Assembly (NCBI GenBank): GCA_041666685.1
Contig: JBAYGJ010000054.1
Location: forward strand, 1 to 6,220
DNA length: 6,220 nucleotides
Source of the DNA: JBAYGJ01 sp041666685
GTDB taxonomy: Bacteria > Patescibacteriota > Patescibacteriia > UBA10025 > JAHIVO01
Reading direction: 5' to 3'
The notes under the pieces are model-generated. The model had not been told where the DNA came from. It saw nothing but the letters and a program-made list of their open reading frames with translations, and did no database searches. Positions 1-5,024 of the stretch are shown piece by piece. A program made the translations under genes and the position numbers. Numbering within the stretch: position 1 is the first letter of the stretch; each line of letters opens with the position of its first letter.

Positions 1-40
1 CAAAGCAAGAACACCTTACTATTCGAAGGCGTCCTTACTT

Positions 41-113
41 TGAGCCGTGCAGGGATCGAACCTGCGACACCCTGCTTAAAAGGCAGGTGCTCTACCAACT
101 GAGCTAACGGCCC
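41..113 (-). tRNA. tRNA-Lys (anticodon TTT)
   Basis: Read on the minus strand, the sequence folds into a complete cloverleaf of 73 nt. It has a 7-bp acceptor stem (GGGCCGT with ACGGCTC, one G-U pair), a D arm GCTC/GAGC with AGTTGGTA loop, an anticodon stem CCTGC/GCAGG with loop CTTTTAA, a 5-nt variable loop and a T arm GCAGG/CCTGC with loop TTCGATC. The loop places TTT at the anticodon, so it decodes lysine AAA/AAG. The discriminator is A, and the following bases (AAG) show that the 3' CCA is not encoded and must be added by CCA-adding enzyme. The first 13 bases recur at 221-233, upstream of the gene. A minus-strand promoter (255-283) lies about 140 bases upstream. No intron or mispaired stem is seen. 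Confidence 0.96.
101..113 (-). repeat. 13-bp direct repeat, copy A (tRNA-Lys 5' end)
   Basis: On the plus strand this reads gagctaacggccc, and it forms the first 13 bases of tRNA-Lys on the minus strand (acceptor 5' strand through the start of the D stem). An exact copy in the same orientation lies at 221-233. Similarity stops at both edges: the flanks are agtacatg-like on one side and aaatcgtt on the other. The 107 bases between the copies hold the paired hairpins. Confidence 0.9.
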
Positions 114-155
114 GTACATGATATTTTTCTTGAAGCATATCTATTGCCCGACCAA

Positions 156-194
156 CCCCGACGTACTGTCGGGGCTCCGACCTAAGCGTCGGAG
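156..194. repeat. Two abutting perfect hairpins, REP-like element
   Basis: Two inverted repeats sit directly side by side. The first is ccccgac (156-162), loop gtact, gtcgggg (168-174). The second is ctccgac (175-181), loop ctaagc, gtcggag (188-194). Both stems are 7 bp without mismatch and share the core ccgac/gtcgg. The stretch 195-220 that follows, with gagcgaggtcgagg, resembles GC-rich dispersed repeats I associate with REP/RAYT-type elements, but that resemblance is from memory. Neither hairpin is followed by a T-run, so these are not intrinsic terminators. The segment is far more GC-rich than the DNA after 233. Confidence 0.7.
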
Positions 195-220
195 CTGCCT
201 GCACCGAGCGAGGTCGAGGG

Positions 221-233
221 GAGCTAACGGCCC
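221..233 (-). repeat. 13-bp direct repeat, copy B (orphan tRNA 5' end)
   Basis: This is an exact copy of the first 13 bases of tRNA-Lys, with no tRNA body after it; on the minus strand it runs straight into the hairpin-bearing segment. It starts about 15 bases downstream of the predicted start point of the minus-strand promoter at 255-283, which is where a tRNA gene would be expected to begin. It may therefore mark the original 5' end of the tRNA gene before about 120 bases were inserted (inference). Confidence 0.85.
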
Positions 234-254
234 AAATCGTTTTGGGATAATGGA

Positions 255-283
255 ATACTATCAAAATCCTTATAATTATGCAA
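255..283 (-). promoter_or_regulatory. Minus-strand sigma70-type promoter, likely for tRNA-Lys
   Basis: On the minus strand there is TTGCAT (278-283), a 17-base spacer and TAGTAT (255-260). Transcription would start near 248 and run toward tRNA-Lys. The start point lies about 15 bases before the orphan 13-bp tRNA 5' end, but about 135 bases before the intact tRNA. The precursor would thus carry both hairpins in its 5' leader, to be removed by RNase P. Confidence 0.5.
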
Positions 284-299
284 TAGAACGTGATATGCC

Positions 300-328
300 T
301 TGACAGAACTACATAAATGCGTTATTAT
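300..328 (+). promoter_or_regulatory. Near-consensus sigma70 promoter for the pilin unit
   Basis: There is a perfect -35 TTGACA (300-305), an optimal 17-base spacer and a -10 TATTAT (323-328). The start point would be near 335, leaving about 85 bases before the small membrane ORF and about 207 before the pilin start. It is back to back with the minus-strand promoter at 255-283, so the two form a divergent pair. It is the best promoter match in the window. Confidence 0.7.
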
Positions 329-368
329 GATTGGCTTAGTTCTTTGATAGCGTCATTTTGGGCAGATA

Positions 369-397
369 TTGCAGAAATCAGCTGTCTGGTATATACT
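369..397 (+). promoter_or_regulatory. Possible second promoter upstream of the small ORF
   Basis: TTGCAG (369-374), 17 bases, then TATACT (392-397). The -10 is good and the -35 weak. A start near 404 would give a leader of about 17 bases for the 29-codon ORF at 421. The region is AT-rich, so a chance match is possible. Confidence 0.3.
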
Positions 398-420
398 TTA
401 GTCAGGTAATATATTAATAT

Positions 421-510
421 ATGAGTTTATCAGGCGGTGGAATCTTTGTCCTTATACTATTGATGGCCTTCGGCGCATTTTTCTATTTTTATACCAAAAA
501 GAAGTTTTAA
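421..510 (+). CDS. 29-aa single-pass membrane peptide
   Basis: This is a short open frame of 29 codons running ATG to TAA. It begins MSLSGGG, continues with a hydrophobic run from about residue 8 to 24 (IFVLILLMAFGAFFYFY), and ends TKKKF. A short polar N terminus, one membrane helix and a Lys-rich C-terminal tail are the layout of a genuine small membrane protein, and the tail would sit in the cytoplasm by the positive-inside rule. It lies 31 bases before the pilin gene, between that gene and its promoter, so the two are probably co-transcribed. No convincing Shine-Dalgarno precedes it (the upstream sequence is almost only A and T), which lowers confidence in translation. I do not recognise the family. 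A role as partner of the pilin is conceivable from context only. Confidence 0.5.
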   Translation: MSLSGGGIFVLILLMAFGAFFYFYTKKKF

Positions 511-528
511 TAAATCATCTTATATCGA

Positions 529-537
529 AAGGGGGTG
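529..537 (+). promoter_or_regulatory. Strong Shine-Dalgarno of the pilin gene
   Basis: AAGGGGGTG matches the canonical AAGGAGGTG at eight of nine positions, and the G-run ends six bases before the ATG at 542. It is the only strong ribosome-binding site in the window. The genes of the main operon have none and appear to depend on very short leaders or on overlap with the preceding stop codon. Confidence 0.8.
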
Positions 538-541
538 TACT

Positions 542-895
542 ATGAACAAAAAAATCTTAATTGCGGTGGCTTCTCTTGCGGTGGTGGCTTTGCCATTTGT
601 CGCATCAGCCGTTACCGTAGACGCGGGTCTCGGATCCACGCTGGGCCTCGGAACTGCTGACCTCGAATCAACAGTTATCAAGATCATCCAGTGGGTTTTA
701 GGATTCCTCGGTTTGATTGCCGTTGTAATCATTCTCTATGGTGGTTTCGTTTGGATGACTGCTGCTGGCAATGAAGAGAAGGTCTCTACTGCCAAGAAGA
801 TTATTGGTGCTGCGGTAGTCGGTATGATCGTCATTTTGCTAGCTTGGGCGATCGTCACCTTCGTCATCAACCAGTCAAACAAGGTAATTACATAA
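542..895 (+). CDS. TrbC/VirB2-like pilin (T4SS_pilin-type) membrane protein
   Basis: A 117-residue protein. Residues 1-23 are a Sec signal peptide: NKK, a hydrophobic core, and an ASA cleavage site before V24. After a short Gly-rich stretch come two membrane helices at about 45-72 and 86-110, joined by a short polar loop (AAGNEEKVSTAKK). The YGGF motif in helix 1 and the Gly-Ala-rich start of helix 2 match the small TrbC/VirB2-like pilins, a family (Pfam T4SS_pilin) widespread in CPR genomes. In conjugation systems such proteins polymerise into the pilus. In CPR they often occur, as here, without other secretion genes nearby, and their job is not established. The ATG follows an excellent Shine-Dalgarno, and the gene is bounded by its own promoter region and two terminator-like hairpins, so it looks like a strongly expressed independent unit. 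Family assignment is by pattern, not by search. Confidence 0.85.
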   Translation: MNKKILIAVASLAVVALPFVASAVTVDAGLGSTLGLGTADLESTVIKIIQWVLGFLGLIAVVIILYGGFVWMTAAGNEEKVSTAKKIIGAAVVGMIVILLAWAIVTFVINQSNKVIT

Positions 896-907
896 ATTCC
901 CAGATTG

Positions 908-931
908 GTATCGTTTTTTTACGGTACTTTT
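908..931 (+). terminator. Terminator-like hairpin after the pilin gene
   Basis: The stem gtatcgt (908-914) pairs with acggtac (921-927) over 7 bp with one G-U, around a loop of six T, and is followed by TTTT. It lies 12 bases after the pilin stop codon. The stem is only moderately GC-rich and the T-run is short, so it may be a partial terminator backed up by the next hairpin. Confidence 0.5.
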
Positions 932-951
932 CTGAACGATTATATACGCAG

Positions 952-977
952 AAGCGGCTCAATAATGGGCCGTTTTT
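952..977 (+). terminator. Rho-independent terminator of the pilin unit
   Basis: The stem cggctc (955-960) pairs with gggccg (967-972) around the loop aataat, with one T-G pair. It can be extended by A-T and G-T pairs at the base (952-954 with 973-975), and is followed by TTTTT. This is the classical form and separates the pilin unit from the asnS operon. Confidence 0.75.
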
Positions 978-1015
978 GCTTTGTCGGATCTGGCCATCGT
1001 GAATAAGATGCTGTC

Positions 1016-1044
1016 TTGGTGGAATTGGGGGAAAATGTTATAAT
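1016..1044 (+). promoter_or_regulatory. Extended -10 promoter of the asnS operon
   Basis: A perfect TATAAT (1039-1044) is preceded by TGT (extended -10 motif). A partial -35, TTGGTG (1016-1021), stands 17 bases upstream. The expected start point near 1051 leaves only about seven bases before the asnS ATG at 1058, so the message is almost leaderless. There is no room for a T-box or attenuator leader. Confidence 0.65.
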
Positions 1045-1057
1045 ATCTGCATATCAT

Positions 1058-2353
1058 ATGCCAATAGTCAGAATATCGGAGGTAGGTACATATGTCGGCC
1101 AAACGGTTACCATCCAAGGCTGGCTGGCGAATATTCGCTCCAGCGGAAAGATTGTATTTTGGCAGTTGCGCGACGGATCAGCTGGTCTGCTCCAATGCGT
1201 GATTACCCCGCAGGGCGTCGCGGCAGGTGAGTTTGACCTGGCAAAAGCGTCCACGTTGGAGTCGTCCGTTGCGGTTACTGGAACAGTCAAGGCGGAACCT
1301 CGCTCCCCGGGCGGTTTTGAGCTTGGAGTGACCGGGCTTTCCGTCGTCCAAAAAGCCCAGGAGTACCCGATCGGCAAAAAGGAACATGGGCCGGATTTCC
1401 TGCTTGATAACCGGCACTTGTGGCTGCGATCCCCCCGCCAGTCGGCGATTTTGCGCATTCGAGACACCATTATTTGGGCGTTCCGGGAATTTTTCCGCAA
1501 CGAAGGGTTTGTCATGACTGACACTCCCATCCTGACGCCGACCTCATGCGAGGGGACGACGACGTTGTTTAAAACGGATTATTTCGGCGAACCGGCTTAT
1601 CTGTCACAGTCCGGCCAGCTATATCTGGAAGCGTTATGCATGTCACTGGGCAAAGTCTATGATTTCGGGCCGACGTTCCGGGCGGAAAAATCCAAGACCC
1701 GGCGGCACCTGACTGAATTTTGGATGCTGGATGCGGAAATGGCCTATACTGACCTGGACCAGAGCATGGTAGTCCAGGAAAACATGGTGATGTATGTCAT
1801 TGCAAAAGTACTGGCTGAGCGCCGGCCGGAATTAGCCCTGCTGGAGCGTGATGTATCACCACTGGAAAAAGTGCAGTCGCCGTTTATCCGGATGACGTAC
1901 GATGAAGCGCTGAAGAAACTCAAGGATTTGGGGTCTGATATCGAATGGGGGACTGACCTGGGCAATGACGATGAGACTATTTTGACCAAGGCGTTTGACC
2001 GCCCGATTTTCATTACCCGCTATCCGGTAGCCATCAAAGCTTTTTACATGAAGCCGGATCCGGCCAATCCTGAGGTTGCATTGTGCGCGGACCTGCTGGC
2101 GCCAGAAGGTTATGGAGAAGTCATCGGCGGGTCACAGCGCATTGATGATTTGGCATTACTTGAGCAAAGGCTCACGGAGCATAAGCTGAAGCGTTCGGAT
2201 TTTGAATGGTACCTGGATCTGCGCCGATATGGTTCAGTGCCTCATTCCGGCTTCGGGATTGGACTGGAGCGGACCGTGACCTGGATCTGCGGCCTGGACC
2301 ATGTGCGTGAAACAATCCCATTCCCCCGGCTCATCAACCGTTTACGTCCGTAA
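1058..2353 (+). CDS. asnS: Asparaginyl-tRNA synthetase (AsnRS)
   Basis: A 431-residue class IIb synthetase that uses ATP to charge tRNA-Asn with asparagine in the cytoplasm. Residues 1-100 form the OB-fold anticodon-binding domain (GWLANIRSSGKIVFWQLRD). The catalytic core follows: motif 1 around 150-157 (GFVMTDTP), EGTTTLF at 165-171, SGQLYLEAL at 185-193, motif 2 at 207-227 with FRAEKSKTRRHLTEFW, and motif 3 at 398-405 (GFGIGLER). The ending with IPFPR is characteristic of AsnRS rather than AspRS. Length is normal for the family. The frame is open from a TTG at 1016, but that start would place the promoter -35/-10 inside the gene; the ATG at 1058 gives an N terminus (MPIVRISEVGTYVGQ) that aligns with known AsnRS. 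No Shine-Dalgarno is seen. The gene heads an operon of membrane-anchored proteins ending in aspS. Codon use is GC-rich, unlike the genes after about 3600. Confidence 0.95.
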   Translation: MPIVRISEVGTYVGQTVTIQGWLANIRSSGKIVFWQLRDGSAGLLQCVITPQGVAAGEFDLAKASTLESSVAVTGTVKAEPRSPGGFELGVTGLSVVQKAQEYPIGKKEHGPDFLLDNRHLWLRSPRQSAILRIRDTIIWAFREFFRNEGFVMTDTPILTPTSCEGTTTLFKTDYFGEPAYLSQSGQLYLEALCMSLGKVYDFGPTFRAEKSKTRRHLTEFWMLDAEMAYTDLDQSMVVQENMVMYVIAKVLAERRPELALLERDVSPLEKVQSPFIRMTYDEALKKLKDLGSDIEWGTDLGNDDETILTKAFDRPIFITRYPVAIKAFYMKPDPANPEVALCADLLAPEGYGEVIGGSQRIDDLALLEQRLTEHKLKRSDFEWYLDLRRYGSVPHSGFGIGLERTVTWICGLDHVRETIPFPRLINRLRP

Positions 2354-2356
2354 ACG
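2339..2356 (+). other. Perfect hairpin over the asnS stop codon
   Basis: cgtttac (2339-2345) and gtaaacg (2350-2356) form a 7-bp perfect stem with loop gtcc. The TAA stop of asnS is inside the stem, and the next ATG (2358) begins two bases after it. There is no T-run, so it is not a terminator. It could limit independent initiation at 2358 and couple its translation to asnS ribosomes (inference). Confidence 0.4.
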
Positions 2357-2357
2357 C

Positions 2358-2756
2358 ATGACACACCAACAGGACCAGCGGGGTGTCGGCATGCAGGCAA
2401 TTATCCTTTTTGGCACATTGGCACTGGCCGTTGTTCTGCTCAACGGGATTGCCATCAACGTAAAACAGAACGAAAGGGCGCAGAGCGGCAAAAGCACGGC
2501 AAGAGGGTACTGCGGACAGCCCTATGAGAAATTGCCGGCGGAATGTTCGATTACGGAAGTCTATTCGTGCGGTACACATTACCTATTAAAAAATAATTGT
2601 CTCGGAACCGGCGAAGTCGTGCTTGCGGCCAATGGCGCATTCCAGGCGTGGTGCGGGTACACTGCGCTGGATGGTACGCCAGTGAGCTGTCAGTCGTATT
2701 GGCTTGATAGTCAGGGGAATGATTGCCGGTTAACTAATAATTTATGCAAAAAATAA
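2358..2756 (+). CDS. Membrane-anchored cysteine-rich small protein
   Basis: A 132-residue protein of unknown function. The N terminus MTHQQDQRG is followed by one hydrophobic helix at about 12-34; the basic-Gly-hydrophobic start resembles a class III (prepilin) signal, but the usual Glu at +5 is missing. The remainder, residues 50-132, should lie outside the membrane and holds eight cysteines (52, 63, 71, 81, 99, 111, 123, 130), an even number fitting four disulfides. The frame is open back to 2301 inside asnS. I chose the ATG at 2358, four bases after the asnS stop, because the resulting N terminus matches the DQRG start of the next protein. Its end overlaps the next start as TAATG. No Shine-Dalgarno is present, so translational coupling is likely. 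No family is recognised for the Cys-rich part. Confidence 0.75.
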   Translation: MTHQQDQRGVGMQAIILFGTLALAVVLLNGIAINVKQNERAQSGKSTARGYCGQPYEKLPAECSITEVYSCGTHYLLKNNCLGTGEVVLAANGAFQAWCGYTALDGTPVSCQSYWLDSQGNDCRLTNNLCKK

Positions 2757-3343
2757 TGGACACAAAAGACCAGCGGGGCATTACGACGTTTTGGGGCATT
2801 TCCATCATCCTGATGGTCGTCGTCGTCGTCGTATTTGTGTTCTATATACTGTATTTTTTCTGGATAGAAAATCCCGTACCCACATCCGAAATCACAATTG
2901 TCCGGGCAGTCAGGCACCAGTCAGTCTCGATCCCGTCGTCAGTGGATACGAGCGGATGGGAAACATACGAAAATGCGTCGTACCGCATTTCATTCAAATA
3001 TCCGGACCCGTTGACCATCAACGAAGATGAGATTTCTTACGGTACAACGCCTGGCAATCTAGTCGTTTTGTTGCAGGATACTACTGAAAAATTCAATATG
3101 AGGGTTTTCCCATCACAAGCAGAAGAAGCAGTGCCGGCCGCTTTCCAGCGCATCACTGGCATTGACCCGTCCGCATACCAGTCATTTACTGAGAAGCTAA
3201 ACGGCGAAGAGGCGACCATCTACCGTCAGAAAGCCGGGACGCTGAACAATGACCGGATCTATTTCATCCACGGAAAGTACTTTTTTGAAGCGCCTTATAA
3301 TACATATTCCGTGATGATACTCTCCACATTCAAATTTTTATGA
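2756..3343 (+). CDS. Membrane-anchored PsbP-like paralog 1
   Basis: A 195-residue protein beginning MDTKDQRG, with a very hydrophobic helix at about 12-36 that includes six consecutive valines. A linker and an extracytoplasmic domain follow at about 66-195. The domain opens with VDTSGWETY...YRISFKYPDP and ends with ILSTFKFL, a layout shared with the proteins starting at 3340 and 4238. This W-x-T-Y ... F-x-Y-P start and S-T-F-x-F ending resemble PsbP-like domains of small bacterial surface proteins; the assignment is from memory of the pattern. A start at 2744 is also open, but the ATG at 2756 overlaps the preceding stop (TAATG) and gives the DQRG N terminus shared with its neighbour. The 3' end overlaps the next gene by ATGA. 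Unlike its two paralogs it lacks an Asn/Thr-rich linker, and its codons are more GC-rich. Confidence 0.75.
   Translation: MDTKDQRGITTFWGISIILMVVVVVVFVFYILYFFWIENPVPTSEITIVRAVRHQSVSIPSSVDTSGWETYENASYRISFKYPDPLTINEDEISYGTTPGNLVVLLQDTTEKFNMRVFPSQAEEAVPAAFQRITGIDPSAYQSFTEKLNGEEATIYRQKAGTLNNDRIYFIHGKYFFEAPYNTYSVMILSTFKFL
2816..2833 (+). repeat. (GTC)5 GTA triplet run in the membrane helix
   Basis: Five identical GTC codons and one GTA code for six valines in the transmembrane segment of the protein starting at 2756. Slippage would change helix length by whole residues without breaking the frame. Confidence 0.8.
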
Positions 3344-4173
3344 AGCCACGAGGATTTACCCACATTGTTATAGCTGTATTAATTTCCGTCATGGCTATTG
3401 GCTTGGCTGGTTTGGCATGGTGGTATAGTCAGCATGAAGATAAAGGCATTAGCACGTTTGACGATGGGCCGGCGTTTATTAGTGAGCCATTATCAAATAT
3501 AACAAATCCCAACACCAATTCCGCGACGAATGGGAATACGAATTCTACCGTCGATACCACCGGGTGGAAGACGTATACTGACGGAACCATCGGAGTTTCA
3601 TTTAAATATTCGAATCAATATACGGTTAGCAACAGAGATCTTACTCCGGAAACTGGACGTGCCACTCAAATTAGATTTTTAACTTCATCGGGCGACGAAA
3701 GATTTAATCTGAATTATAGTACTTCTGATTACACTCGGGGTGCTTCTACATGGATAACTGAAAGGACTGGTAACATTACATCAGAGAACATGGCTGGTTT
3801 TTGTACGGCAACGTTACCCTTGAATATTGTAAAAAAGTATTGCCAGATTGGAAAACTCAATGGTAAGAATTATGCAAAGATTTTTTCCGAAGTGGATGCT
3901 TTAGATGGTGAAAATGTTTTAGGATTTTATGAGTTGTATTTTTTTGAAACTGGGGTTCAGGATTACCCAGTAGGAGTTATATCAATGGAATTTCCTTTAG
4001 TAAATCAATACCAAAAGACAGCCAATAATGTCTGGATAGGTTTACCGCTAAAAAATACTTCAGCGATTGATTTAGTCTATAATAATTTAAACAACAGAAC
4101 AGCGGATGCCGAAACTAATAACGCGCTACAAGAGTTTGATACTATTATTTCTACCTTTAATTTCACCAATTAA
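3340..4173 (+). CDS. Membrane-anchored PsbP-like paralog 2, Asn/Thr-rich linker
   Basis: A 277-residue protein starting at the ATGA overlap with the preceding gene. MKPRGF is followed by a membrane helix at about 8-29, then an acidic stretch, an Asn/Thr/Ser linker at about 52-73 (repeated NTN and TNGN) and a C-terminal domain from VDTTGWKTY (71-79) to IISTFNFTN at the end. Start and end of the domain match the genes at 2756 and 4238, but it is longer in the middle, with two cysteines (155 and 168) that could form a disulfide. The RGF start followed by a hydrophobic run resembles a type IV prepilin signal without the +5 Glu; equally it may be a plain anchor. Base composition changes inside the gene: mixed codons before about 3600 and strongly AT-rich after. 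Function unknown; probably a surface-exposed protein. Confidence 0.8.
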   Translation: MKPRGFTHIVIAVLISVMAIGLAGLAWWYSQHEDKGISTFDDGPAFISEPLSNITNPNTNSATNGNTNSTVDTTGWKTYTDGTIGVSFKYSNQYTVSNRDLTPETGRATQIRFLTSSGDERFNLNYSTSDYTRGASTWITERTGNITSENMAGFCTATLPLNIVKKYCQIGKLNGKNYAKIFSEVDALDGENVLGFYELYFFETGVQDYPVGVISMEFPLVNQYQKTANNVWIGLPLKNTSAIDLVYNNLNNRTADAETNNALQEFDTIISTFNFTN

Positions 4174-4178
4174 ATAAC

Positions 4179-4223
4179 ATGAAACGCATTTACGTCAAAG
4201 AAACAACTAATAATTTTTTATAA
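4179..4223 (+). pseudogene. Truncated aspS 5' end, copy 1 (14 codons)
   Basis: The open frame MKRIYVKETTNNFL then TAA lines up with the N terminus of the aspS gene at 5025 (MKRFFIKETVNNIG): nine of the first twelve residues are identical. Homology breaks at the codon after NN, where an AT-run creates a stop. It begins five bases after the stop of the PsbP-like gene ending at 4173. Bases 4185-4201 are identical to 4923-4939 in copy 2 (17 bp). Its last bases include TATAAA (4219-4224), which may act as the -10 of the next gene. It could be translated as a 14-residue peptide, but the simplest reading is a relic of aspS. Confidence 0.7.
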
Positions 4224-4237
4224 ATATATTTAATCCT

Positions 4238-4909
4238 ATGAAATCTCAAAAAGGTTTCGTCCCCATTGTCATCGCCGCATTGATCGCCGTGTTAGCGATC
4301 GGCTTCACTGTAACAGCGGTAGTTTATGAATCTAAAAAGAGCGAGGAAACAAAGACTAACATCAATACGGTTACTAATATAAATATCGCAGTTGTGAATG
4401 AAAATATTAATGCAGTTGTTAACACAAATACCGTGGTAGTAAATGGAAATTCAAATACTAATTCTGACGCCACTGCCGAGTGGAAGACGTATACGAATGA
4501 TCAATATAGTTATGGAATGCGATACCCAAGCGATTGGAAAGTAAGAGAAAATGAAGCACCTTATGGCAACAATCTTGGGCATCAAACATTACTTTATACC
4601 GATGCAGTACCAAATAATCCCTCTGAGAGTAATGTGTTGTCAAAGTTTTATGTTGATATTTTCTCCAAATCAGGCAATGAAACAGCCGAGGAGGGGTACA
4701 GAAGGGTTACAACCAATGATATTTCTGGTTTACAAAAGGAACAGGTAAATATTGATGGTGCCTCCGCCTTTTATTATAAATCAATCCCTAGTTTTGCCGG
4801 AAATAATGCAGTTGTTGTGATTTATGGCAACTATCTCTACTTCATTGGCAATAATGGAAATATTAGTGATTTACAGTTTATGCAGATACTAAGGACATTT
4901 CATTTTTAA
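4238..4909 (+). CDS. Membrane-anchored PsbP-like paralog 3, Asn-rich linker
   Basis: A 223-residue protein. MKSQKGFVPI is followed by a membrane helix at about 8-30; KGF-x-P-I plus a hydrophobic run is a typical anchor start in CPR proteins and resembles a prepilin signal lacking the +5 Glu. Residues 39-78 are a low-complexity linker built from N, T and V (NINTVTNINI, NTNTVVVNGN). The domain at about 81-223 begins EWKTYTNDQYSYGMRYPSDW and ends QILRTFHF, the clearest PsbP-like pattern of the three paralogs. The start has no Shine-Dalgarno; a TATAAA 13 bases upstream could give a nearly leaderless message like that of asnS. The first 80 bases are GC-richer than the rest of the gene. It lies between two relics of aspS, so it probably entered with, or by, the event that duplicated the aspS 5' end. 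Confidence 0.8.
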   Translation: MKSQKGFVPIVIAALIAVLAIGFTVTAVVYESKKSEETKTNINTVTNINIAVVNENINAVVNTNTVVVNGNSNTNSDATAEWKTYTNDQYSYGMRYPSDWKVRENEAPYGNNLGHQTLLYTDAVPNNPSESNVLSKFYVDIFSKSGNETAEEGYRRVTTNDISGLQKEQVNIDGASAFYYKSIPSFAGNNAVVVIYGNYLYFIGNNGNISDLQFMQILRTFHF

Positions 4910-4916
4910 AAAAATC

Positions 4917-5006
4917 ATGCCCCGCATTTACGTCAAAGACACAGTCAATCACATCGATAAAAAAGTCCGCCTCAACGGCTGGGTGGAGGTAATTAATAAT
5001 GTATAA
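4917..5006 (+). pseudogene. Truncated aspS 5' end, copy 2 (29 codons)
   Basis: The frame reads MPRIYVKDTVNHIDKK, continues VRLNGWVEV, then runs into INNV and TAA. The first 25 codons align without gaps to the start of the intact aspS (15 of 25 residues identical, including KVRL-x-GWV), which is the beginning of the AspRS OB fold; homology ends at 4991. It begins seven bases after the stop of the PsbP-like gene. Its codons are GC-rich (17 of 25 third positions are G or C), whereas the aligned codons of the intact gene are AT-rich (7 of 25). A 29-residue piece of OB fold cannot work alone, so this is a gene relic. The TATAAT at 5002-5007 overlaps its stop. Confidence 0.8.
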
Positions 5007-5007
5007 T
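5002..5007 (+). promoter_or_regulatory. Candidate -10 element of aspS
   Basis: A perfect TATAAT lies 17 bases before the aspS ATG, at the junction between the copy-2 relic and the intact gene. No good -35 stands at 16-18 bases upstream. A start near 5014 would give a leader of about 11 bases, the same compact layout as asnS. It could let aspS be expressed apart from the upstream operon. Confidence 0.4.
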
Positions 5008-5024
5008 GAAAAATTTCTAAAATT

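Noticed and set aside
1..40. Two ccttact copies (14-20, 33-39) after the tRNA 3' end
   Set aside because: Too short, without a stem plus T-run on the minus strand; likely chance and at the window edge.
76..303. Short frames on both strands overlapping tRNA-Lys and the hairpins
   Set aside because: They translate tRNA and inverted-repeat sequence, with no plausible protein character.
1016..1057. N-terminal extension of asnS from a TTG at 1016
   Set aside because: The stretch contains the -35 and extended -10 promoter elements, and the extra 14 residues have no counterpart in the AsnRS family. ATG 1058 gives a standard N terminus.
978..1057. T-box or attenuator leader before asnS
   Set aside because: The promoter leaves only about seven transcribed bases before the start codon, and no antiterminator structure or T-box motif is visible; the hairpin at 952-977 belongs to the pilin unit.
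1054..1530. 158-codon minus-strand frame opposite asnS
   Set aside because: It is an antisense shadow of a clearly real gene, with no family features and no promoter or ribosome-binding site.
2301..2357. Start of the cysteine-rich protein at ATG 2301 within asnS
   Set aside because: The added residues are out-of-frame asnS sequence with no signal-like character. ATG 2358 directly after the asnS stop gives the DQRG-anchor start shared with the next protein.
2744..2755. Start of PsbP-like paralog 1 at ATG 2744
   Set aside because: The ATG at 2756 forms a TAATG overlap with the preceding stop and matches the neighbour's N-terminal pattern; 2744 only adds MQKI.
3508..4461. CRISPR-like or tandem DNA repeats in the AAT/ACN-rich segments
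   Set aside because: The repetition is irregular Asn/Thr codon use in protein linkers, with no constant repeat or spacer unit.
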